A DNA stretch of 64,000 nucleotides from Lumbricus terrestris (Eukaryota; Annelida; Clitellata; Crassiclitellata; Lumbricidae), in NCBI GenBank assembly GCA_949752735.1, contig OX457036.1:13920516-13984515 (forward strand), read 5' to 3'. Positions 28,683 to 39,700 of this stretch are shown here, piece after piece. Each line of letters opens with the position of its first letter. Within the stretch, counting starts at the first letter, position 1. Below the pieces are notes generated by a model. That model was not told the origin of the DNA and ran no database searches. It saw only the letters and a program-made list of their open reading frames with translations. The position numbers and the translations under genes are program-made.

Positions 28683-31600
28683 GTTGTATAGGTCATTTAA
28701 TTCGTTGCATAGCAAATGCTACAAATTTAGTGAACCAGTTTTGTTGCATGTAGTAGCTGCCTACTGTGAACCGTTTCTTCTTATGGAATGGAAGCTGTCA
28801 GCCCTAGCAAAAGTGAGCTGAACTGTTTAGAGTACACTTGCAGCTCTGAAGTATGTAAAAATTTTAAAGTCTCCCATAGTAGTGTTGCATCTGTACTGCA
28901 CATCATGCATGAAAATAATATTACATACTGCTGGTTATCCAGAAGATTGAGTTTTATCCAGAAATTCCTTTGACACAACAATGTAGTTGTCAGATTTGCG
29001 TCATGTTTCTCTTACACACCTCAAATGTGTGCGCTCTTGTTATTTTCGGTATAATAATTATTATATTCTTGCTGTGTATACCACCACTGTCTGGGAATGT
29101 TGGCCTACGTTTGGTATAATGGTCAACTAAGAAGTCCTATAGTCGGGTCAATCTGCGACATGACCCTGAACAAATTGCAAGAAAGCGTTTTATGATGATT
29201 TTATGGTATATTGGGTCTGGTGATGAACATACTAAAAGTTGCCAAAAATCGCACCACGGCAAGTGGTCTAATTTTGGCGGGAAAAAAAGATGGCCGCCAA
29301 TTGGACTAGGCATGGAATCTGAAAATGATAAAGTTAGGAGAAAATCATGTAATAATTTGCTAACATGCTTTTCTAGACTAATTCGACCCTCCTGAAAACG
29401 AAAATCGTGGTTAGCAAGCTTGATTTTTAGCGGTTGCCTGGGAAAACAAGATGGCGGCCAAAAGGGCGGGCAATAATTGATTCAAAAGGTTGTATAGTCG
29501 GGTCAATCTACGAAATGATCCGCAAAATTGTAAGAAGGCGTTTTATGATGATTTTACGGTATATTGGGGCTGGTGTTTAACATACTAAAAGTTGCAAGAA
29601 ATCGGACCACAGCAAGTGGTCTAATTATGGCGGGAAAAAAGATGGCCGCCAATTGGACTAGGCATGGAATCTGGAAATGATACTGTTAGGAGCAAATCAT
29701 GTAATATATTGATAACATGCTTTTATAGACTAATTCGACCCTTCTGAGAACGAAAATCGTGGTTAGCAAGCTTGATTTTTAGCGGTTGCATGGGAAAACA
29801 AGATGGCGGCTAAAATGGCGGCCTATTGCTTAAAAGGCTGTAAGTCGAATATTGTATGTAATATGAACACGATTTTGCAATTAAAATTAAGATGTATGGG
29901 TTCTAGGCATGCAATGGAATCAAAGACACGTATGTAGCACTGGAAGAAAACCAAAATGGCGAGAAAATGGCGGCCAGAATGTTGAAATTGCTAAAAGTGA
30001 AGTGATGTATGCAATGGAAACATGTCTTGGAAATGGATGGATCTTTCGAAGGCGGAGGCGGACGAGAAGTGGAATGGGGTAGAAGGCGAATGGAATCTAT
30101 CCTGTGCAATACCATCCTCCGCCAACCCATCCAAATCATCGTCAGCATCATCTCCATCACAGCCTGACATCAAACGGCGCTGGAGGGGTTCATTCCAGCA
30201 TCGTCTCTCTACAGAGGCCAGGCCTACGGGCACCTGCCTGGAACACTCAAACGGGACAAGAGTTTGCTATCCATGGCACATCAATAAGCGCACCCCTACG
30301 AACCGTACACTCGAGGGAGGCAGCCCCTACCGTCCGCTGTTCCATCGTCGTCGTCGCGTGTCCTCCAGCCGTCGTCCAGTCCCAAACCGCACACTACGAA
30401 CCTCTTCTCTTTGCGCTATTCTCCCCTCGCATTGCCAGCCTTCGTCTGGCAAAAGAAACGCTAAGAGAACGATCATCTCCCAGGGGGGCCTCGAACGACT
30501 GTCTGACAAGGGCGGTCACCACCACCATCACCACCATCAACACCACCACCTGGAGATGGAAGAGATCAGCACGAAGGACCTAGCGCAGAAGACGAGCAGT
30601 GAGCTGAAGAGGTACAGCAACCCTCCAACTATCGATTCAGACTGAACCCCTGAAACATCGCTGTGCAAACAGTGGTTTCTACTATAACGTCATCTGCGTT
30701 TGGAGTGCAGAAAATAGTTCAACAACTTCCATCTCAAGGGGGTGGTGGAGCTGGTTGTGGTGACCGCCCTTCCCAGACAGTCGTTCGAGGCCACCCGTGG
30801 GAGATAATCGTTCTCTTAGCATTCCCTTTGCCAGACTTCGTCTGGCAACGCGAGGAAGAGAATAGCGAGAAGAGGTTCGTAGTGTGCGGGTTGGGACTGG
30901 ACGACGGCTGGAGGACACGCGACGACGACGATGGAACAGCAGATGGTAGGGGCAGCCTCCCTCGGGTGTACGGTTCGTAGGAGTGCGCTGATTGATGCGC
31001 CATGGATAGCAAACTCTTGTCCCGTTCGAGTGTTCCAGGCAGGTGCCCGTAGGCCTGGCCTCTGTAGAGAGACGATGATGGAATGAACCCCTCCAGCGCC
31101 GTTTGATGTCAGGCTGTGATGGAGATGATGCTGACGATGATGTGGATGGGTTGGCGGAGGATGGTATTGCACAGGATAGATTCCATTCGCCTTCTACCCC
31201 ATTCCACTTCTCGTCCGCCTCCGCCTTCGAAAGATCCATCCATTTCCAAGACATGTTTCCATTGCATACATCACTTCACTTTTAGCAATTTCAACATTCT
31301 GGCCGCCATTTTCTCGCCATTTTGGTTTTCTTCCAGTGCTACATACGTGTCTTTGATTCCATTGCATGCCTAGAACCCATACATCTTAATTTTAATTGCA
31401 AAATCGTGTTCATATTACATACAATATTCGACTTACAGCCTTTTAAGCAATAGGCCGCCATTTTAGCCGCCATCTTGTTTTCCCATGCAACCGCTAAAAA
31501 TCAAGCTTGCTAACCACGATTTTCGTTCTCAGAAGGGTCGAATTAGTCTATAAAAGCATGTTATCAATATATCACATGATTTGCTCCTAACAGTATCATT

Positions 31601-34600
31601 TCCAGATTCCATGCCTAGTCCAATTGGCGGCCATCTTTTTTCCCGCCAAAATTAGACCACTTGCTGTGGTCCGATTTCTTGCAACTTTTAGTATGTTAAA
31701 CACCAGCCCCAATATACCGTAAAATCATCATAAAACGCCTTCTTACAATTTTGCGGATCATTTCGTAGATTGACCCGACTATACAACCTTTTGAATCAAT
31801 TATTGCCCGCCCTTTTGGCCGCCATCTTGTTTTCCCAGGCAACCGCTAAAAATCAAGCTTGCTAACCACGATTTTCGTTTTCAGGAGGGTCGAATTAGTC
31901 TAGAAAAGCATGTTAGCAAATTATTACATGATTTTCTCCTAACTTTATCATTTTCAGACTCCATGCCTAGTCCAATTGGCGGCCATCTTTTTTTCCCGCC
32001 AAAATTAGACCACTTGCCGTGGTGCGATTTTTGGCAACTTTTAGTATGTTCATCACCAGACCCAATATACCATAAAATCATCATAAAACGCTTTCTTGCA
32101 ATTTGTTCAGGGTTCACCGAAATTTTTTCGTAGATTGACCCGACTACTAGTGCTATTAGCATATATATGTAAAACATTTGTGTTCGGATAATTATGTGTA
32201 TATATATATAAATATATATATATATATACATAAAATAATTGTGTGCATATATCTAAGCATGCATATTTTCATTTTAAGGAAACTTAAACTGTTTTCTGTC
32301 ATTAGTAATATGCAGGCAGATAATAATTATAATAATGTCCTGTGAATTCTGTTGGACACCTTTATTGTGATTTATTTTTATTTGTTGAATCATGGTTGAA
32401 TTTTTATACTATAGTACTGAATTGCACACCATTGTATTGTGGAATTTCTGAATATTAATGCGCTGTTGGACACCTTTATTGTGATTTTTTTATTTTTGAT
32501 TACTTTAATTGAATGTCCAGGGTAACGGCATCTGTTGTCATAGACCCTCTCTGAATAATAATACTGTGCTGGACACCTTTATTGTGATAACTTGGAACTC
32601 GAGTCCGTGTCCATGGTCGACATTTTATACGATAATACTAAATTGCACACCATTTTATTGTAAAATTTCAGAATATTAATACTGTGTTGGACACCTTTTA
32701 TTGTGACAATTTGGATCTCGAGTCTGTGTTTATGGTTGACTTTTAATACGATAATACTGAATTGCACACCATTTTATTGTAAAATTTCTCAATATTAATG
32801 CTGTGTTGGACACCTTAATTTATTGTGATAACTTGGAACTCGAGTTTGTGTCCAAGGTCGACTTTTTATACGATAATACTGAACTGCACACCATTTTATT
32901 GTAAAGTTTGTGAATATTAATTCTGTGTTGGACACCTTTTATTGTGACAACTTGGATCTCGAGTCTGTGTCCATGGTTGACTTTGTATACAATAATACTG
33001 AATAGCACACCATTGTATTGTGGAATTTCTGAATATTAATACGCTGTTGGACACCTTTATTGTGATTTACTTTTATTTGTGATTATTTTAATTGAATGTT
33101 TAGGGTAACGGCCTCTGTTGTCTTAGACCATTTCTGAGTAATAATACTGTGTTGGACACCTTTATTGTCAGAACTTGGAATTCAAGTCCGTGTCCATGGT
33201 CGACTTTTTATACGATAATACTGAATTGCACACCATTTTATTGTGAAATTTGTGTATATTTATCCGTTGTTGGACACCTCTTATTGTGATAACTTGGAAC
33301 TCTATTCAACGTGGTTTTTAGGTGCTTGCATATCGGTATGTCAAAGACAATAGGGACTTAAATTACTTCACTGTCTGCACCACATAGCTACTCGGGCTGC
33401 TGTGTGCACACGCACTGTATATACTGCATAGCCTTTGCTCAGCTCGGTCTCCAACTCGGGGTATGGTACAGCGCGGTCACGGCATAGACTTTACGCTAAC
33501 GCGTTTGAGGACCTCCCATTCTCCTTTGCTATCTTAGTTGGACACCTTTGTTTATGTTAATTCGGAACTTAATCTAGGATTGCGGTCGGATACACCAAAA
33601 ATCAAAAACCTCAGCAATTAACCCACTCAATCTCCAACTACATCTTGCAATGGAATATTTATGTGGAGCGCGTTTGTGCCAGTGCACAATTTCTTGTAAA
33701 ACCCTTGGTCGGTATGTGCTTCGTTCATGCATTCGGCATTCACAGCTTCGCGCCTACGGTGATTGCAATATCATCGCCCTGGGAAGAAAATATTCTAGTT
33801 GCGTCTCTGGGAGGGAGGAAGGGCTTGGGGCTTCAGCCCCCCCAAACCTGAAATCCTGGCGCCGCCACTGGCTAGGAGTAGGACTAAATTTAGCCCTTCT
33901 TTTAGGCGCCTTTTAGAGGTACCGCCCTATTTTGAGCCATGGGTGACGTCAGAGGTTGCGTATGTGGGTCCATGTCCTTCGGGGTGGAGCCAACAGCAGC
34001 CATCTGAGAGAACAAGGGGGTGCGTACCTTCGCGCCTACATTGCTCGTCTGGGCAATGGGGCGGAGCGATCTGCCGATCGCTCGATGAGCAAGACGCCTG
34101 AACGGTGCCGAGGTTAGAAACGGTTGACCTCATGTCTGAGTAACGTTCTGTTAAATTGTTGTTCCGATGGAACGAGCTTCTGTACGCTTTATTGCCTTTT
34201 GATCGTTGACTAGTTAAGCGTTGCCGGTTTCGGCTTTAGTGTTGATGATGCTGTCTCGTGCGGGACAATATGTGTTGCGTTATGTCGCATTCTCGTGTTT
34301 TGTGCCTGGATTGATTAAGAAGTGTTGTTGATCCGTATGGATCATATCTTGTGCCTTGGGCATTTAGATTCGAAGGACAGTGCGTAACGATATCGTAAAT
34401 TGAAGGACACTGCGTAATTTCGTCGTTAACTGAAGAACAGTATGTAATGTCGTTGTACACTGAAGACCAGTGCGGAACTGTAGTAATTGTAGCGTAACGT
34501 TACCGCGAACTGAAAGGACTGTATTGTACTGAACGTGTAGTTAAGGATCGTTCTTGTTGTCCCATGTGGGACCGATGTTCTGTATGTGTTATTGACCGGT

Positions 34601-36707
34601 GGACGTAGGCTGGACTGTGAGACTTTTGGACCGTCCCTGCTTGAGAGAGCGAAAAAATGAGGACATTTTTTGGCCGTGGAGAGGAGAGGGTTGTGACGAA
34701 ATTGGGGAAGGGACCCTCCCCATTTTGTCTTGCGCTAGCCTGCCTCTTTAGTCCACACGTGCCTTTCGATTCCCGCGCTCTAGCCTGCCTCTTTTAGAGG
34801 CCGCCTGTACTTTGGTCCACACGTGCCTTCGTTTCCCGCGCTCTAGCCTGCCTCTTTTAGAGGCCGCCTGTATTTTAGTCCGCACGTGCCTTCGTTTCCC
34901 GCGCGCTAGCCTGCCTCTTTTAGAGGCCGCCTGTACTTTAGTCCGCACGTGCCTTCGTTTCCCGCGCGCTAGCCTGCCTCTTTTAGAGGCTGCCTGCCTC
35001 TGTTGAAGGCCGCTGGCCTGCCTCTGTTGAAGGCTGGCCTGCCTCTGTTGAAGGCTGGCCTGCCTCTGTTAGAGGCCGCCTGCCTTTTCGTTCCCGCGTC
35101 TTTTAGGCCACGCCCGCCCCCGGGTGGTGTATATAAGGGGCTGTGTTTTAGTAGGAGTTAGTCATCGACGGGGACAGCCTTCGAGAGAGTCATCGAGTCC
35201 GTACGCAGTCATCGAGAGAGTCGTCGACGAGTCAGCGAGGCAGTCAGTCTGTGACGTACAGCAGACGAGTAGAGGACCGACGGACGATTTAGCAACCGTG
35301 TGACAGTTTGTCGTTGAGAGAATAAAACGTGTCTTCATTCCTACGTCGTGGTGTTTTCTACGGGCGGAGCGACCGGAAGTGCCACACTGTTCCTTCGAAA
35401 TACCCCGGAGGCGGACTTGCGTTTCCACCCCCTGAAACGACACGCGTCCTTCCACTTCCGCTATCCTGGTTACACGGAAGATTGGGCGTCTTCAGGGAGT
35501 CTGCACGTTTAGACGCTACAGCGCGATTTCTACCCCCCCCCGCAACATTTCTAAAAATGAAGATGGCCAAGTTGTCAAAGACAGACAAAATGTGTAAGCT
35601 TATTCAGGTACACATCATGAGCAGAGGGTCCTGGAGCTAAAGCTAGGCTATAATCACCGCTTACTCTGATAAACAGTGAGCACAGAGAAAAATTAAGAGT
35701 TAAATTGGGAGTTCGCATGCCGTCGATGAAAGGAAATAGGTTCGATGTGAATTGTGTGGGTTCCATTGAGAAAACCCCATTGACCCCCCAAATATCTGGA
35801 TTGGATATGCCTTGTTTTAACTTAGACTATGTTCATCTAATAATCTGATAAGTTTTCCTCATCCTGGCTTCTAAAGCATGTTGAGAAATCGTCTGCTCAG
35901 TTAACCTTTTCCACTCCTTGGGCCACTATAGTGGCCCGTTCAAATATGTCGTTCCGCTCCTCAGGCCACTATACTGCCCAATGCATTTCGATGCCTTATT
36001 AACTATTCTGCTTCATTACCATTTCAATGGATGAAGCTATACAGGCAGTATTCCTGGCGTCAAATGTATCTCAAATGTCAGATACCGACTGTTGAGGTCG
36101 TTCGGCGACATTTGTTTACCCTGAGCATTCACTTCCAATTAGCTGACCAAGCCGATCCGCTTGGCTGCTGCATAGGTCTTGCATAGAACAGTGCCTGTAT
36201 CTATATTTCAAAGGACACACTATCGGCTCATTAGTTATTGCATGGGCTGCCTTGTACAGGTAGTAGACATAGCTCAGTCCTAATTAGCTAAAAGGGCCAT
36301 CCGTAAGTCTTGAATAGACCAGTCATACTGGCATTTCAAAGGCTAGCTTATCTGTTCATTTGCAACTAATTAGCTAAACACTATGAGACCATCTGCTGCT
36401 TGCTGCATTCTGCATATATAACTGTGTCAATGTTCAGTGCTTTCTGGTGCGTTACTGAGCTTATCTGTCTATCTGTCTGTCTGTATATGTATTCCTGTCT
36501 GTATCATCTATCTCTTTTCATTTTCGCCAGGCACATACTATATATATATATATATATATACTATATATATGTAATGAATTGTGTACATATGCAAAGGCCC
36601 ATATTACCTAAATTTTATTGGATTTGGGCTATCTATCTGTCTATCTGTCTGTCTGTATATGTATTCCTGTCTGTATCATCTATCTCTTTTCATTTTCGCC
36701 AGGCACA

Positions 36708-36763
<56 letters not shown>

Positions 36764-39700
36764 TATATATATGTAATGAATTGTGTACATATGCAAAGGC
36801 CCATATTACCTAAATTTTATTGGATTTGGGCGGGGTATGGCATAGAAATTTTATGATCAATATTGGCCACCAAAGTGACCCAGTGGTCACTGACGGTAGC
36901 TTGTGAATTATCCCATAGATCGGTAAACATGTATCGCACGAGAGCCGTCAGCTAATTTGCTCCTCCTGGGCAGCTTCATACAAGTCTCATTCACGCGGTA
37001 GATAGGCTGCAAGTGTCACTTGTCACATTATTCAAATCCCATTCCGTTCTGTACCTCGGACAACAATAGAGAAGTTGGACGGTCAGAAGACGGTCAAGCG
37101 GTCAGTTATATTGGATCTGGAGGTGCTGTTATAAAAATTTTATTGGATTGGGCAGCTTCATACAAGTCTCATTCACGCGGTAGATAGGCTGCAAGTGTCA
37201 CTTGTCACATTATTCAAATCCCATTCCGTTCTGTACCTCGGACAACAATAGAGAAGTTGGACGGTCAGAAGACGGTCAAGCGGTCAGTTATATTGGATCT
37301 GGAGGTGCTGTTATAAAATTTTTATTGGATTGGTAAAGGTTAAACCGACATTTTGTGCCAAAACACTTCAACTCCAACTCGCTGGCTATTTTGTCTCCGC
37401 AAAGTCTATGACAATATTTGCAGCTCCATTAGCAGTCAAATTGCACAGCTGTTGAAATACGCGCTCTTATTTGCATTGTTTTCTTTTGAGAAATTCACAA
37501 ACGGACATTGATTGTCGTTTTTCCTCTATCCATGCACTCAAGCCGTTCACTTGACTTACCCGACGAAATGGAGACATTTTACTTGGGAGCCGTGCGTCAA
37601 TGCAATTTTCGATAAGACGCCACAATGTGACATTGTGCAGGCCTACAATGTTACGCATGAGCGACTCCAATGCCGCATAAACACTGGTTAGCACTCAGTG
37701 ATGCATTATGGTCGATACTTTGCTGCTGTATAGTGAGCAATTGATGCACTAAGACAAAACCTGCTCTCTTGTAAATTTTCCCACACAGCAGGCGAACAAC
37801 GGTCTCTTAAAAGAGTTTGTTGTTTTACAGTTCTTATTATCTCGTTTATTTATCCTATATACCTGCAGCGAATCATTTGACGTGTAGCATAAATTCACCA
37901 TGATTATTATTAGGCTACTCTAGGCCTATTACTGTTATTAATATGGTCTTTACTTCTGTGAGTCTCTGCCCGCTACTGTCAAACTGTTGCTTTCGCTTTA
38001 AATAGTGACCATAAATACTATTTTTAATATTAGTAGCATATAACTATTGTCTATCCTAGTGCTAGCTATTTTATTACTGCAATCAATTATAGGCTACACT
38101 GACTTTTCATAAATGGTATCGGTTTAATGTTGCTGATGCGACATCAAAAGTCTAAATATAGGTTAAGTATATTAGCATCGTTACTTCCCCCTATTATGTC
38201 AACTATCTATATAGTCCAACAGTAGGCTACTCCATTAGGCTATCGTTAATTTCCCTACATTATTTTTGACAGGATATAAGTAAATTTTAAATGAATAAAA
38301 TTAATAAGTAAAATTTTGTGCGTAGAGAAGCGCCATTGAAATCACTTGAACAATCTTATCCGTCGTTTTCCAAGTTACCAGCTGGATTGGTGCGATCATG
38401 TGATGGTAAGTATAACTAAGCAAACAATGCGAATGCACATTATACTTTGACTTTGAAATAGAATTGAAGTGGCTATTGAGACAGGGCAATAGAATGGTGG
38501 AATCTGGATAAGATTTGTGAAAAGAGCTGTGTTTTAAACACTGATTCTGTGTTCGTGAGTGGAAAGATCGTGGAGCGCACCAGCGAGAGAGGCGAAAGGG
38601 GTAAAGAACGAGAATGGAGAAGGAAGGGAGTGAGAGAGTCCTCACCAGAGTTCATACTAAATTTGTATCTTGGGAAGTGTAGAGGAAGCCGAGGAAAAGA
38701 AGGGAACTGAGAAGTTGTGAGCAAAGGAATAGTCACCACCACTTTTACTGGGAAAGTTACGCCCATGCCCTACACCATTTAAACAAATATACATGTAATT
38801 TAATATTCATCATGCAAATGTAGACTTGATAAAACGTCTAAAAGTGATCTTACCTTGTTAATACACTGGCAGGCGCATGATAGGCGTGTCATGTTGATGT
38901 AAGGATTTTGTCCGCCTATTGGGTTTCCCATGTCTCTAGTATCGTAGTTCTCGTTGTAGCAGCCCGGTAGCAGAGACTCAGCTGGTATATCTGGCCACCA
39001 CCCTAAACAATATAAAACATACTTTGATCAGAAGATCTATGGCTTTGTACAAAGAAACAAAGAACTGGATTGGCATGCATTCTGCATATTACAAAGCAAT
39101 GCTAAATGAGTCATACTCAAAATCATAGTAAGTAAGTAAGTAAGAAAGCAATAATAGTGTGTACTATTCTACCAGGAAACGTACGAATAGTTAACAGAAT
39201 TAAATAGATATTCGAATTCAATTCAATTCAAAATTGTTTATCGTTCCCAAAGTAGACAAGATAATTATTTTATGTAAAACAGTGTTACACAAGTGTTACA
39301 CTGTTGCCTATTACAACAGAACCGCATTCGGTAATGACATTGGAGGCAAGTGTTGGGTGCAATAGGCTCTCCAAAAGAGACGAGTACCGCTTAGTAGGGG
39401 CCTATGTACAGGATGCCTAAATGAGATAGTTTGACAAGAAGGCGGAAGAAGGATGAGTTGAGGGCAATCGGCGTTATTATAGCTTAACTGCATTTATTCA
39501 ATGGCATTTACATATAACCTAAGAAATCAAATCTCAACTAATACTTAACTATTATAACAAACACAAAGATAAAACTAAACAATATAAGCTAATGTACATG
39601 TATGTGCACGTGCGAAGGATTTAAATGGGTAGGGAACTAGGGATGAAGCCGCGCGGATAGGCCTACTCTTAAGTAGGCTGCTTCAGTTCGCAGGACCCTC

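Larger units (their letters stand above)
28000..33870. mobile_element. hAT-like non-autonomous element, 5.87 kb, with 8-bp TSD
   Basis: The ends CAGTGGCGGCGCCAGG and CCTGGCGCCGCCACTG are perfect 16-bp inverted repeats. Both are flanked by GCTAGGAG (27992-27999 and 33871-33878), the 8-bp duplication expected of hAT transposases. No transposase frame is visible. The interior carries an internal repeat of the left end (28477-28610), an AT microsatellite (28627-28679), a fold-back element and a satellite array. It is nested in the Gypsy-like element. Confidence 0.8.
23231..35547 (+). mobile_element. Ty3/Gypsy-like LTR retrotransposon, pol-defective, with nested insertions
   Basis: Two near-identical LTRs (23231-24025 and 34692-35547), each TG...CA, flank a primer-binding-type sequence (TGGTACCAGAAGTGGGG, 24027-24043) and a polypurine tract (GAGGAGAGGG, 34681-34690). 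TTTC flanks both ends (23227-23230 and 35548-35551). The interior has an intact gag, a protease frame, a truncated frameshifted RT start and no integrase. The coding part after 26.1 kb is replaced by a TIR element, satellite DNA and a nested hAT-like element. The whole lies in gene A intron 2, antisense to it. Confidence 0.85.

Noticed and set aside
30022..30645. His-rich 207-codon frame as a host gene
   Set aside because: Lies in one arm of a fold-back element and is duplicated in the other arm. The His run is a CCACCA simple repeat and no domain is recognisable.
37467..37694. Minus frame as a piggyBac-type transposase remnant
   Set aside because: Lies outside the TTAA-bounded element, and I see no DDE motif pattern.
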